Origin: Diphasiastrum complanatum
Taxonomy: Eukaryota > Streptophyta > Lycopodiopsida > Lycopodiales > Lycopodiaceae
Direction of reading: 5' to 3'
NCBI GenBank assembly: GCA_029204225.1
Contig: CM055100.1
Span: 129,001-193,000 of the forward strand
DNA length: 64,000 bases
The notes beneath the pieces are model-generated. The model saw only the letters and a program-made list of their open reading frames with translations. It searched no databases and was not told the origin of the DNA. Made by a program: the position numbers and the translations under genes. Positions 45,415 to 58,150 of the stretch are shown piece by piece; within the stretch, counting starts at the first letter, position 1; each line of letters starts with the position of its first letter.

Positions 45415-48294
45415 ATGAGGTGCTTGCTTCAAGCCATATAGGCTCTTCCTTAAGTAGCACACCTTTTTCTCCTCACCAACCTTGATGAAGCCCTCGGGTT
45501 GCATCATGTAGATTTCCTCTTCTAAGAAGCCATTCAAGAAGGCATTTGTCACATCCATTTGGTAGAGATCCCACTTGAAAAGAGTAGCAATGCAAATGAT
45601 TAATTTAGTAGTTACAAGCTTAGCTACAGGTGCAAATGTTTCTTCATAATCCAATCCTTTTATTTGAAGAAATCCCTTAGCAACAAGCCTTGCTTTGTAC
45701 TTACTAATAGATCCATCTTGATTGTACTTTATTCTCTAAATCCACTTACATGCAAGTGGTTTCTTCCCTCTTGGAAGATTTACAAAATTCCAAGTATGAT
45801 TTTCTTCTAACGCATCATACTCTACTTGCATTGCATCTCTCCAAACTTTAGATTTATATGCTTCTTCAAAGGATGATGGTTCTTCAAGCAATGTAGCTAA
45901 GAAGGAGTAAGAGGTAGAAGGTGTAGAGTCTTCCTTTTGCTTTCCCTTGTCCACGTAGGTGAGCCTTGAGGGCTCGGCCTTGTTGCTTGATGATCTTCTC
46001 GGCCCCTTTTTGACTTGGATCCATGTCTCCATCCTCGGGTCTGTCAAGATTCTCCTTGGGTTTGTCAAGATCCTCCTCGAGTTTGTCAAGATCTTCAATG
46101 CACAACGGGTTGGATCCATTTGACAAGCTCTTAGCAAATTGTGACTCATCAAAAAGTACATCCTTGCTTACCTTTACGTTCTTGGATATAGGATCATATA
46201 TCCTATAGCCATTGCTATTTTCTCCATAGCCAACAAAGATCCCTTTGAAGGAGGTAGCATCTTCTTTCCTTCTAGTCTCCAAAGGGATGTGAACATAACA
46301 AATACATCCAAAGATCTTAAAATCTTTTACATTGGGTTTCTTATCAAACAAGGCTTGATAAGGTGAGATCCCATCTATAGCACTACTAGGAAGTCTATTA
46401 CACAAGTAATTAGCACATGTTATAGCTTCTCCCCGAAATGAGATGGGAAGTGATGCATCAAGTCTTAAAGACTTTGCACACTCACATAGACTCCTATTTT
46501 TCCTCTCGGCCACCCCATTTTGTTGGGGGGGTGTAGGAACAAGTGTATTGCAACTTAATGCCATTGATCTCACAAAAGTCTTTCATTTTATTGGAGGTGT
46601 ACTCTCCTCCATTATCACATCTTAGTGCTTTGATGGAAGTACTAAGTTGTTTCTCTACTAGAGACTTGAACTTAATGAAAGCTTCATAAACAAGACTTTT
46701 CTTTGATAGTAACTCAATCAATGTGCATCTAGTACAATCATCTATAAAAGTTACATACATCAAAGCACCTCCATTACTTGCATGTGAAAAACTATGTACA
46801 TCAGAATGTATGAGATCCAGGGGAGAGGTAGATCTTGATGAAGATCTCTTGTAAGAAGATTTGTGTGACTTTGCAAGGCCACATGCCTCACACATCTTTC
46901 CACACTTCTTGAAGGCTCTTTGTAGGCCGAGAGCTAGTTCCTTGCTTGCCATTGACTCCATAGATTGAAGATTAGGATGGCCTAATCTCTTATGCCATAG
47001 CTCCACTTGAGATAGCTCCTCCCTAGCCAAGTTCACACTTTCACTTGCAACATTAGCATCCAACTTGAAAAGTCTACCTTGCTTAATGCCACTAGCTATG
47101 CACTTATCATTTTTCAAGATGGAACAGACTCCATTCTTGAAATGTACATCTAGTCCATTGTCCAATAATTGTCCTACACTAAGCAAGTTTCTTGAAATGG
47201 TAGGAACATACAAAACATTATCTAGATCTATCTTTTTAGATGTGCCTAAGCAAAGAGGTATAGATCCTATGCCATCTATCTTGCATGCTTGATCACTAGC
47301 AGTGTATATTGACTTCTTAGAGTCATTACAAGATAGAAGAGTAGAAAAATAATGCTTGTTAAAAGACATGTGGGAACTAGCCCCACTATCTATCCACCAT
47401 GTGTCTTGACTTGAAGTTGGTGTAGATGCAACCATTAAGGATGTGTTGAATCCATCCTCATCTTCTTCCTCTTGAGCAATGTTCCCTTGATCTCCATTGG
47501 CTTGTTGATTCTTCTTCAAGTAGCATTCGGAGGCAAAGTGTCCAAACACTTGAGTTTTGACTTGTTCTTCACTTTGCCTTTGGAAGTAGATCCTCCATTC
47601 TTCATCTCAGCCTCCTTGCCTTGATTTTTCTTGAATGGATGTTGCTTCTTCTTGCCTTAAGATGTAAAGTTAGCTTTCTCCTCTCCTCCATTAAGTGACA
47701 TGCTATCCATTCTTGTCTTGAGGTGTAGAAGCCTACTCTCCTCGGCCACAAGAACATTGTGCAACTTTTCAATGGATGGAAGAGTGTCCTGAATGGCAAA
47801 TGATTGGACTAAGTTGGTGAACTCATCACCTAGACCATTCAAGATGATTTGTACTAGCTCTTGATCTTGGATCTTCTCTCCTATTGCACTTAAATCCTTG
47901 TTAAGAGATTTGATCCTAAGGACATACTCTTGTCCACTCTCTCTACTTCCTTTCATGCTTTGAAAAACTTGATTTCTTAGCATGAGGATTCTTGAAGTAT
48001 TATTGGATTCATAGATGCTCTTTAATGAATCCCAAGTCTTGGATGAGGTACAAGAAGACACCTCTTTCAAGAGGTCATTGCATACATTTAACTTTATGCA
48101 ATGTAGAGATAATCTTGCTCTCTTCTTGTATTTGGCTTGTTCTTGGGGAGTTTGAGGCTCTTCCTCAACTCCTTGAACTATGTCAAATAGGTCACGGATC
48201 ACTAGGAGTGATTCCATTCTCACTTTCCAAATGGAATAATATGTTAAAGTAATTTCTCACTTGATTCCATCAAATATCCACCCATGGATGACAT
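45415..48294 (-). pseudogene. Minus-strand copia gag-pol, truncated in RT
   Basis: The gag ATG is near 48294, with a frameshift soon after. The frame 48223-47657 is gag (MRMESLLVIRDLF, SCTSSKTWDSLKSIY). The zinc knuckle and protease follow: the frame 47549-46494 has FGHFASEC, WWIDSGASSHM, LYVPTISRNLLSVGQLL, HKRLGHPNLQSM, CEACGLAKSHK, FIDDCTRCT and LRCDNGGEYTS. A frameshift leads into 46573-45884 (NGVAERKNRSLCECAKSL, FGCICYVHIPLETRRKED). RT starts in 46161-45736 and ends in 45654-45415 with MDVTNAFLNGFLEEEIYM and SLYGLKQAP. The catalytic YVDD region, RNase H and 3' LTR are missing. Confidence 0.9.
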
Positions 48295-48874
48295 TTTAGA
48301 ATGAATGCTCTTCTTAAAATCACAAAGATTTCTGAATTTTAAAAGATCTATGAAAGGCCTAAAGCTTACAAGAATGCCTATAGGCTTGCCTCTATCAAAC
48401 TAGCACACAAGCTTGAATGATACACAAATATCTTGCCAAAAATTCCTAGCTTTCACTCTCAAAAAAAATTACTTAACACTTTTCTTAGAAATTTCGCTTC
48501 AACTAATGATCTGAACAAATCAACCTCTAGGCTCTGATCTTTGACTCTAAAAAGAAATGCTTCAATGATCCAAAACTCTATTTGGTCATAGGCATTAGCT
48601 AGATTAAATTTAGATCAATACTATGCTTCAAAACGCACAAAAAAATGAACTAGTATTGTGATTTTGGGTCCAAAAAACACAAAGTAACTCGAAATGAAAG
48701 TTGTTGTACGGTTTCACTCGTGTGAAAAGTACATACATAGCCTCCAAGTCATTTTGATCCAAATGAATTCAAGCTATCACTTTAGATGAACTCGCCCTCA
48801 CTAGTATTGGCCAAAAACAAATTTTGCCAATGATCTTTACAAGATTTATGATTCAATGATCACTCTCTTACTTA

Positions 48875-48886
48875 GCTCAGATACCA
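48875..48886 (-). other. Primer-binding site of minus-strand copia
   Basis: Minus strand TGGTATCTGAGC, one mismatch to the tRNA-iMet type site, next to the LTR at 48888. Confidence 0.8.
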
Positions 48887-48887
48887 T

Positions 48888-49677
48888 GATAAATTTTACA
48901 GTTTTTAGGACAATAATGATTTTACTTTACAATCATAGAGAGTTATTGGTTGCTTAATCAATGGATCTATCAAGTTCTACACATTAGATCTTGATCTAGA
49001 TTCATTACACTTGGATTTAAGCAAGAGCAATGGATCAACACATCATAAATTAGTGAGAGCAGCCTCACAGTGTGGAGTACTGGACAATACAGCCTGCACC
49101 TGAAACAACAAGTACAATAATCCTAGATAGCAATCATTCATAGAAATCACAAGACAAATGACTAGAAACCTCACAAAAGTGTAGAATGCAAAAGTCTCAT
49201 CAATCTTCTTTGCAAAATGATGATCCTTTTATGGATCAAGTACATCCATGAGTCTGGTACAGTCCAGTAGGTCTTCACACGTGTGAAGAGTGCCACATCA
49301 CTCAGATCTATCCATTTGATCCATCCTTGATCCTTATCCAAAGTTGACCTTCTAGAATATGGCTAAAATCCAAAAAGCTAGTCTCCTAGAATATAGGAAT
49401 ATTTCCTACAAAATAGGATCTAAGAAAAATGGTCAACTCTTATCTTCTAGTACTCTATACACACGTGTGAACATCCACTTGCCATGTGGGAGCATTTACT
49501 CATGCACATGCAAGGAAAAGCTAATTTCTAGGTGACTAGTCAACTTGACTAAAAACTAGTCATATCATGTTCACACTAACTAGATTGATACAAAATCAAT
49601 TTAGATATATACAAGTATGAAAAGTACATCCTTTCACAAGTGGAAACAGGCTCCACATGTGTGAAATCAGATCATCA
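48888..49677 (-). repeat. 5' LTR of minus-strand copia
   Basis: Left end TGATAAATTTTAC and right end AGATCATCA give TGAT/ATCA inverted ends. Length about 790 bp, with CACACGTGTGAAC phrases inside. The right end could be off by a few bases. Confidence 0.65.
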
Positions 49678-49682
49678 ACATT

Positions 49683-51506
49683 ATTCTACTGTTTGATCAA
49701 TATTTACAATAACCAATGTCAAGTGAGAAGTGATAATTTTTAACAATAGACATGCAGCAAAAGGTCTGTTAGATGTTGTTCATACAAATATATGTGGACC
49801 TATACAAACACCTTCATTACTAGATGCAAAGTATTTCATTACCTTTATTGACGAATTTTTCAAAAGAACAGCTGTTTACTTTATTAAACAGAAATCAGAA
49901 GCTTTCATCAAGTTAAGACAATTCAAAGAGCATGCAAAAAATCAGACTAGTAAACAAATGAAAGCACTAAGATCCGATAACGGGGGAGAATACATCCCCA
50001 CCAAATTCAAGGAGTACTGTCTTAACAATGGCATTGAGCAACAATACATTACCTCCTATTTGCCTCAGTCCAATGGTCTTGCTAAGAGAAAGAACAGGAC
50101 CTTAGTTGACAAATCGGCAAAGTGCATGTTATCACATGCGACACTTCTGAAGTCCTTCTGGACTGAAACGTTTCAACAACAACCTATATTCAGAACAGAT
50201 GTCCTACTAAAAGTCTCTCAAACAAAACACCATTCGAAGTTTGGACAGGTACCAAACCTTCTTTATGAAACTTACGAGTTTTTGGATGTACTGTTTTGTG
50301 TAGATTCCTCATGATCTCAAGAAGAAGCTCGACTTCCAGAGCATCAAATGTATTTTCATCAGCTACACTACTTCAGATCAAGCCTACAAATTGTTCAATC
50401 TCGTCGAGTCGAAGATATTCACTAGCCGGAATGTCATCTTGATTGAAGATCAGTTTATCGACCTCAAGGGAAAAGGCAAAGCCCATATAGCTGACTTTTT
50501 GGTTTCATCCAACACATTGAACTTCCTAGTTTTTCAGTCGACCATTCCTATCGAAAGTCCAAGCTCATCTACTTTCGACGAACAACATATCAATGGAGAA
50601 TCCGAAGATGATGATGATGTAGTTCAGCAACTATAGCATGATGAAAGTGATCAACTTCCTCTGTTTCCCAAAAGATCATCAAGAACTAGCAAAACACTTG
50701 TCAGGTATATCAACGATTCTACAACCTATCTTGTTCAAGAACTGACTACTATCGAAGAGGCACTCAGTCAACCCAATTTCGATCTCTGGAAAGAAGCTAT
50801 GGATAAAGAGTATTCATCTCTTATCAAGAACCAGCCATGGACGATTGTCGAATTACCTGCTAGCAGAAACGTAGTTGATTGCAAATGGATTTTAAAAGTC
50901 AAGTACAAAACAGACGGAAGCATCGATAGAAGGAAAGCTCAACTTGTTGCCAGAGGATTTTCTCAGGTATACAACGTGGATTACACTAAGAGCTTTGGTC
51001 CAGTAGTCAAGCATTCTTCTATTCGACTTTTATTATCATTTGCTGTTGTAGCAATTTGGAAATACATCAAATGGATGTACAAACAACATATCTCAATAAA
51101 GTTATCGAAGAAGACATTTATATGGTGCAACACGAAAGTTATATTATCGAAGGTAAACACAATCATGTGTGTAAACTCCATAAGGTGCTTTATGGCTTGA
51201 AGCAATCTACTTGAGCATGGTTTCAAAGGATCAATACTTTTCTTATTGATCACAGCGACACACCAAGCTCTTCATATTCGAATGTCTACTTCAAGATAGT
51301 GCAACAGACTTTATCATTCTCACTTTGTACGTGGACAACACATTGCTCTTCGGCGACATTATTGATTTGATAAAAGAAGCTAAGACAATGCTATCTTCTG
51401 AATTCGACATGACTGATCTAGACGAAGCTCATTTCTACCTTGGTATTCAGATTTACAGAGACAAAAGTCGAAAGTTGATCTACATTACTCAACAGAAGTA
51501 ACTCAC
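49683..51506 (+). pseudogene. + strand copia integrase-RT, first copy
   Basis: Frame 49730-50314: integrase core with VVHTNICGPIQTPS, FITFIDEFFKRTAVYFI, LRSDNGGEYIPTK and QSNGLAKRKNRTL. Frames 50391-50636 and 50799-51200: linker and RT entry (EYSSLIKNQPWTIVELPA, CKWILKVKYKTDGS, ARGFSQVYNVDYT). Further RT pieces are out of frame (GDIIDLIKEAKTML, then DLDEAHFYLGIQIYRD). Many stops and shifts. It is 5'-truncated next to the minus-strand LTR, and its own gag is missing. Confidence 0.85.
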
Positions 51507-54410
51507 ACTTTTAAAGGTGCAGGTCCTATAAGATTGTGATTTCAGCATGATCAATTCAAGTCACTATCAAAGGTTTTATATGTTTCTAAACTCTCTACAA
51601 ATCTGTTATCAGTAAGTAATATTACAGATTTAGGTCATAAGGTAGAATTTGAATCTAATCAATGCAAAATTCTTGATAGGAGTAACAAGGTTCTTGCACT
51701 CGGCAAGAGATAGGGATACCTATATAGATTGGTGCATTGTTATTCTAAGTCTAGTCAAGCTTTGAAAACCTCTGTTCTAGTCAACAAAGCATTACTATGG
51801 CATCATCGCTTAGGACACTTGAATTTTGCAGTTGTTTTGAATATGTCCAGACAATTCATGGTTCTTGATCTCGACTATCCTACTAGTAAGGTCGACCTCC
51901 CTGTCTGTCATAGTTGCATCTTCAAAAAGCAGGCCAGGATTCTTTTTAGATCAAACCATAGGCATGCAGCAAAAGATCTGTTAGAAATTGTACATTCGGA
52001 TATTTGTGGACCTATGCAAACTCCTTCATTGTTAGACGCAAAGTATTTCATCACTTTCATTGACGAGTTCTCTAGAAGAACAATTGTTTATTTCATAAAG
52101 CAGAAATCAGAGGCCTTTATCAAATTCAGACAATTCAAAGAGCATGCTGAGAATCAAACTGGCAAAAGAATTGAATCATTGAGGTCAGATAATGGGAGAG
52201 AATATATCTCCACCGAATTCAAGGAGTATTGCCTTAACAACGACATTGAGCAACAATGCATCACCTCCTATTCACCTCAATCAAATGGTCTTGTTGAGAG
52301 AAAGAATAGAACCTTAGTTGAAGCGGCAAAGTGCATGTTATCACATGCTACACTTTTGAAGTCCTTCTAGACTGAAGCTGTTTCAATAGCAACCTATATT
52401 CGTAATAGATGTCCTACTAAAGGTCTCTCAGACAAAACACCATTCAAAGTTTGGACAAGTACCAAACCTTCTCTATTAAACTTACGAGTTTTTGGATGTA
52501 TTGCTTTTGCACAAATACCTTATGATCTCAGGAAGAAGCTTGACTTCCAGAGTATCAAATGTATTTTCATCAGCTACACTACTTCAGATCAAGCCTACAA
52601 GTTGTTTGATCCTATCAAGTCAAAGATATTCACTAGCCGGGAAGTCATCTTCATTGAAGATCAATTTCAAGACCTGAAGGGAAAAGGCACATCCCATCCA
52701 GCAAACCTGTCAGCTTCACCTGACATATTGAACCTTCCAGTTCCTCAGTCGACTCTGAGCTCTTCTACTCTCTCCGAACAACCTACCAACAACAAAAAAG
52801 ATGATGTCGCAGTCAGCAACTACAGTTTGATGGAAATGATCAACTTCGCCTACCCAGAAGATCTTCAAGAGCAAGCAGACCACCTAACCAGTATATTGAC
52901 GAGTCTGCAGCCTATCTTGTCTACGAGCTGACGATTATCCAAGAGGCACTCAATCAGTCTAATTCAGATCTTTGGAAAGAAGCTATGGATAAAGAGTATT
53001 CATCTCTTATCAAAAACCAGACATTGACTATTGTCGAATTATTTGCTAGCATAAACATAGTTGATTGCAAATGGATTTTCAAAGTCAAGTACAATGTAGA
53101 TGGAAGCATCAACAAGAGAAAGACACGAGTTGTCGCTAGACGATTTGCCGCAACAGCAGATTTGGAAATACATCAAATGTACATGCAGACATCATATCTC
53201 AATGGAGTTATTGAAGAAGACATTTATATGGTGCAACCCGAAGGTTATATTATCGAGGGTAAACACAATCATGTGTGTAAATTCCATAAGGCACTTTATG
53301 GCTTGAAGCAATATGCTCAAGCATGATTTCAAAGGATCAATACTTTCCTTATTGATCATGGCTACATGCCAAGCTCTTCAGATTATAATGTTTCTTCAAA
53401 GCAGTGTAGCAGTCTTTTATCATTATCACTTTGTATGTGGATGATACATTGCTTTTCAGCAACAGTACCGATCTGATAAAAGAAGACAAGACAATGCTAT
53501 CTTCCGAGTTTGACATGACCGATCTGGACGAAGCTCATTTTTGCCTTGGTTTACAAATCATATAGAGACAGAAAACAGAAGTTGGTCTACATTACACAAC
53601 AGAGGTACATCTACAATATCTTAGTCAGATATAATCTGATTAATTGCAAGATAGCTCTCTCACCAATGGAACTAGGTCTCAAATTGTCAAAGGACCAGTG
53701 TCCTTAAACATTTTATGAGAAGCAACAGATGTGTGAGTATCCTTACCATTCTATTATAGGATCTCTTATATAGGCCATGATCTGTACCAAGCCAGACATA
53801 GCTTTTGCAGTCAGCTCTCTCAGTCAGTTTATGACTAAGCTTGGTGCGACACATTGGAAGGCTCTTATCAGAGTCATGAGATATCTTCGAGCTACTATGG
53901 ACTTTTGCATTTGTTATGGAGCAGTCAGGTTTGAAAACTCAATCTACTCAGTGCGTACACAGATGCAAGTTGGGCAAGAGATGTAGACACTCATAAATCC
54001 ACCTCTGAATTTACATTCTTCCTCAACAATGGTCCTATTTCCTAGAACAATCGCAAGCAATCTTCGATAGCTCTATCTTCCACTAAATCAGAGTATATCG
54101 CAGTCTCTCTAGCTAAAAAGGAAGCAATTTGGTTGAGGAACTTACTTTCAAGTATCGGTCTGAATCAATACGCTCTGACAAAATTATTTTGTGATAATCA
54201 AAGTTCCATTGCCTTGTCAGCCAACTCTAGATTTCATTCTAGGACAAAGCACATTGAACTTAAATATCACTTTGTTAGAATCAAATTTCTCAACAAGGAA
54301 GTAGACTTGTAGTACTTTAGAACGCAAGATATGACATCAGATATTCTTACCAAAGCATTAAGCTTGGAAGCACACAAAAGATTTTGTGTATGTTTGGCTA
54401 CATAATCACT
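51507..54410 (+). pseudogene. + strand copia protease-RNase H, second copy
   Basis: Begins in the pre-integrase region (SLSKVLYVSKLSTNLLSV), then frame 51729-52370 has HHRLGHLNFAVV, CHSCIFKKQ, IVHSDICGPMQTPS, FIDEFSRRTIVYFI and SNGLVERKNRTLVEAAK before a stop. Frames 52602-52931 and 52985-53326 hold the linker and RT (EEDIYMVQPEGYI, ALYGLKQ). About 95 bp of RT present in the first copy are lost near 53145. RT end and RNase H follow (DIAFAVSSLSQFMT, HWKALIRVMRYLRA) to about 54404. No LTR was recognised after it. Confidence 0.85.
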
Positions 54411-54580
54411 TAGTATCTAGCGAAAGTTAGTTGCTAAAAATTGGACGTGATTATCATCACTATGGCTTTGTTCAATTTTTGATAGGTGTAATCATGCATT
54501 GGAAGTAGGAAGTTTCCGTTGTTACATTATCTATTCTATTTCCGACAATTTGAAGCATTTACGGATTGTAGCTTTCAACA

Positions 54581-55027
54581 ATGGCAATGTTCCATTTGCA
54601 TGTTGCTCTTCCTATGGAATGCACTCCAATTATTAAGAAAAATTCGAAAGTTGTAGAGAATGCTGCTACAATAGTTAGAAAATTGAGAATGAATAATCAT
54701 ATAAATATAGATTTGTGGGCAGATGGATCAATTTATCCTAATGATCCAGCTACCAATTTGTGTCCAGATTTTAAGTCTGTAACTCATCTTCTCAGATTTG
54801 TATGTGAAGGAAATAGCGGATTCCTTGGATATTGTCAAAGGTTGCATGATATTGGAATGCATATCATATCTTGTCTTAATCAGCAATTACAGTTTGGTAA
54901 TCAAAAATTGCTTCATTATGTGCAACACACTAGTGCTGAAAACAATGCACTCAACCATGATATGTCAAAGTTGAATGCTACAGTCAATACTCTTGCGGGA
55001 TCAGAATCTGTAAACTTTGAGCACTAA
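54581..55027 (+). CDS. Unrecognised 148-codon ORF
   Basis: An open frame with ordinary amino-acid composition and no internal stop, in a zone where almost every other frame is broken. I see no signal peptide, no membrane segment and no motif I can name; the middle has LWADGSIYPNDPA and the C-terminal third looks helical and Asn/His/Gln-rich. It lies between a copia RNase H end and a minus-strand pre-integrase fragment, and its 3' end slightly overlaps the latter. It could be an extra ORF carried by a retroelement, a captured gene piece, or chance. Confidence 0.3.
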   Translation: MAMFHLHVALPMECTPIIKKNSKVVENAATIVRKLRMNNHINIDLWADGSIYPNDPATNLCPDFKSVTHLLRFVCEGNSGFLGYCQRLHDIGMHIISCLNQQLQFGNQKLLHYVQHTSAENNALNHDMSKLNATVNTLAGSESVNFEH

Positions 55028-55345
55028 TATGACCAAATTGTTGATGCCAAAGATCACTTCGACTATCAACAATGCTTACCATAGCTTGAGCAAAATATCT
55101 CGCATTCAATTTGTAGAGTTGATTCCCGTTGACTCTAGCTCCTGTAGCAATCACTTTGTAGTGATTCTTGATGTCTTTGACAAGACATTTGTCGTTGTCA
55201 AACTCAACCTTGAGTTGTTGATCAGCCATTGTAGATTGTTAGCTAAGCTAGGTACATATTGCACATTGCTTATCCGCTTTATTATCCCACTAGCTAACTT
55301 CACTGGTACCACTCCAAACCCTTTAACAGATAGCAATTGGCCATC
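55000..55345 (-). pseudogene. Copia pre-integrase fragment
   Basis: Minus-strand pieces read SVKGFGVVPVKLASGIIKRI and VQYVPSLANNL, then, after a frameshift, QQLKVEFDNDKCLVKD, LYKLNARYFAQAM and LWHQQFGHISAQSL. This is the region between protease and integrase, cut off within the integrase zinc region (Gln in place of Arg/Lys in HxRLGH). Confidence 0.75.
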
Positions 55346-55655
55346 GGCTTGTCCAACTTCATCACCATTGTGAGTTTCCTTGAGTTCTGAAAATCACTCA
55401 GAACCAAAGTTGGTTTCACCTGATGCTAGATCAATGAACAATAAACATGCAGGAAAAATTATGAAATAGAAACTAGTCATTCACCAAGAAGACAACTGTG
55501 GGCTTAATTTCCAACAAGTTTATTCCGCTGTGCACGATACGTTTTCTTTCCTGTTGTTCGAGTTCTTTTATTCGAATCTTATTCGCGATACATTTTCTTT
55601 CTTGTCATTTGAATTCTTTTTATTCGAATTCAACCTATCTTTCACACACCTCTTT
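55346..55655. other. No gene seen
   Basis: Two similar phrases with TTCTTTCNTGT and ATTCGAATTC-like words repeat near 55545-55630, a short direct duplication. No coding homology. Confidence 0.3.
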
Positions 55656-56535
55656 CCAACAAGATCTAGGAGAGATCCATTACATATTAGGCCTAGAGAT
55701 TGACTTTCATAATGATTATATTTCTATTTGTCAATCTCAATATCCTCTTGCTATGTTAAAGAAATTTCATATGGAAGGATGTAAGAGCATTGACACACCT
55801 ATTTAGCACATTGTAAAAGGTCCTAATAAAAGTGACAAAAGATCCTTCAAGGACATCACACTTTTTAGGAGTCTTACTGGCTCTTTGATATGGCTTACCA
55901 TCACTAGACCCGACTTGAGCTAATGTGTGCACAATTTGAGTCAATTTATGCAAGATTCAAAGATCCAACATTGGAAGATGGCCAAGAGGGTGCTAAGGTA
56001 TATATCTTCATCACATGATTATGGTCTACTCTACAACAGTGACGATTTATCTATTATTGGCTACTCGGATTTGGACTTTGGAAGTGATAAGATGGATCGA
56101 AAGTCCACAAGTGCATATGCTATTTTTTTTGGAGGAAATCTCATACCTTGGCTTTCCAAAAAGCAAGATACTATCTCTCTTTTTTCTTGTGAGGCCAAAT
56201 ATAAAACACTCACTACATTGACAAAAGAAGTGCTTTTGATCAAAAGGATTCTATTGGAGCTAAAGTGCATCAAAGAGGAGGAGCTACCATTGCTATATTG
56301 TGATAATATCTCGGCCCAAGCACTTGCAGATAATCCAATTTTTCGTGCAAAAAGCAAGCATATAGGAATGGCACCCCACTTTGTGAGAGAGAAGCTTATT
56401 GGAGGAGAGATCCATTTGGAGCATATTGCTTCATCATCTTGTATTGTCGATCTACTCACCAAGCCTCTACTCAAGAGTTCCTTCATCAAGCATAGATCCA
56501 ATCTTGGATTGATTCCAAGATCAATGCTTTTTTAG
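55656..56535 (+). pseudogene. Copia RT end and RNase H
   Basis: Reads DLGEIHYILGLEIDF, CQSQYPLAMLKKFHM, a stop, then ITLFRSLTGSLIW and TRPDLS, another stop, and an open frame 55927-56535 with LSQFMQDSKIQHWKMAKRVLRY, GYSDLDFGSDKMDRKS, SCEAKYKTLTTL, YCDNISAQALADNP and a terminal IPRSMLF. Same family as the nested copia, and it shows what that element lost. It is 5'-truncated at about 55656. Confidence 0.88.
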
Positions 56536-56558
56536 ATTAGATATCTTTTTAGGAGGAG

Positions 56559-56965
56559 TGTGAAACTTATAAAAAGCTATCTATCTTAGTCTTAGGGGTT
56601 TCATAAAGTTTTATGTCAAGATTCTTTGTGTAGAGTTGTGATAGGGCCAAAAATTGGCATAGTTGGCAAATTGGTCAAATCCACATGTAAAGCCACTATT
56701 GAGCCAAAAGTCACTTGTGATGCAAACTCGAGCTATGTAGGCTAGTAAATAGAATTGTCACACTTGTATTGATGTAATTTGTTAAGTGATGAAGTCAAAG
56801 TGTTGGCTTTGGTCAAGGGGGCCAATAGGAAATGAGAAATCTTGAAGAAGGATCCAATAGAATTGTAGGATGGATGCATCACTCATCCAATAGAATTAAA
56901 GAGACTAGAATCCTTGGAAAAGTTGTGATCCAAGAGTTTAAAATTTGTTTTTGATATAAAAGTTA
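56559..56965 (+). repeat. 3' LTR, partial, of the preceding copia
   Basis: Starts TGTGAAACTTATAAAAAG directly after the purine tract AGGAGGAG (56551-56558). Similarity to the LTR at 19352-19898 fades by about 56965, so the LTR seems truncated or diverged. Confidence 0.6.
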
Positions 56966-57639
56966 TCAAAAAGGCAATGATGAAGAGGAAAAGAAAGAGA
57001 GTACCAATGAAGAATATTGATGACTTATCTACACATAGTGGCAATTAGAAAAAAAGAATTCGAACATTCAAGTATGTTTTCTTATAAACTTCTTATTTGA
57101 TTTGTATATGTCATTTAAGTTTGATTTGCAATTGATAACATTGATTATTAATCTATTAAACATAATTTGAGTTCTATATGTTTATGCAGATCATATTTGG
57201 TGGCAAAAAACTATTCAATAGATTGTTCATGCATCTGAGCATCTTCATTAGAGGAGTTCTCAATATCAAAAAGACCCTTTAAGGAACGCCATGTAGGATA
57301 TAGAAAAATATCAAAATTAAAAAAAAAAATTGTTTATTTGCTTGCCCCCACCGCTCCCGAGGCCTCCCCAACTCCCAATGATCTAACCATAGTGTCTATA
57401 GTCACAGTTAAGAATTATAAACTGTTCACAGTTTAACTTGTCTAAATTCAAAAATATTCTCTCCATTGGTTACAAAGAGGGTGATCTTTTCATTGGATCT
57501 AGAATATGACTGCTATCCCCAAATTGGAGATAAGTCCAACAACCCCTAATCTGGATTTGTGAAAACCTTGATCTTCAGACTAAGAAATGCACAAAACTTG
57601 TTGTGTGCATTAACACTTAATGCCTTTGTGAATATATCT
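56966..57639. other. No gene seen
   Basis: AT-rich stretch with a poly(A) run near 57320. No coding pattern recognised. Confidence 0.4.
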
Positions 57640-58150
57640 GCAACCATGTCCTACGTTCTACAGTACATTAAGCTACCTCCTTGTTGAGAACCTTGCCCCT
57701 AATATAGTGATATCGGATTTTAATGTGCTTACTCCTAGAGTGAAATCTAGGGTTGGCCGATAAGGCAATAACACTCTGATTATCACATAATATGATTGTA
57801 GGGTGTACTGATTCAAACTAATGTTTGATAGTAAATTTCTCAACCAAAACGCTTCTTTAATGGATCGAGAAGCAACAATGTATTCTGCTTCTGTAGAAGA
57901 AAGAGCGATAGAGGTTTGCTTACGATTGTTCCATGAAATAGGACCGTCGTTGAAGAAGAATGTAAATCCATATGTGGACTTACAATTGTCTACATCTCCT
58001 CCCAAGCTTGCATCAGAATATCCACTGAGCTGATGAAGATTGTCGTTGCTGACTTCTCCATAGCAGATGCACTGGTCCGTGGTAGCTCGAATATACCTCA
58101 TGACTCTTATGAGAGCCTTCCAATGGGTAATGCCAAGATTAGCCACGTTC
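57640..58150 (-). pseudogene. Copia RNase H fragment
   Basis: Minus-strand frame with LGITHWKALIRVMRYIRATTD, GYSDASLGGDVDNCKSTYGF and SIALSSTEAEYIVASRSIKEAFWLRNLL; later parts are frameshifted. Same family as the RNase H at 53780-54404. Confidence 0.88.

Noticed and set aside
45154-45460. 110-codon minus-strand ORF (45460-45128) as a gene
   Set aside because: Its + strand complement is a recognisable copia gag, so the minus frame is a shadow that crosses a chimeric junction.
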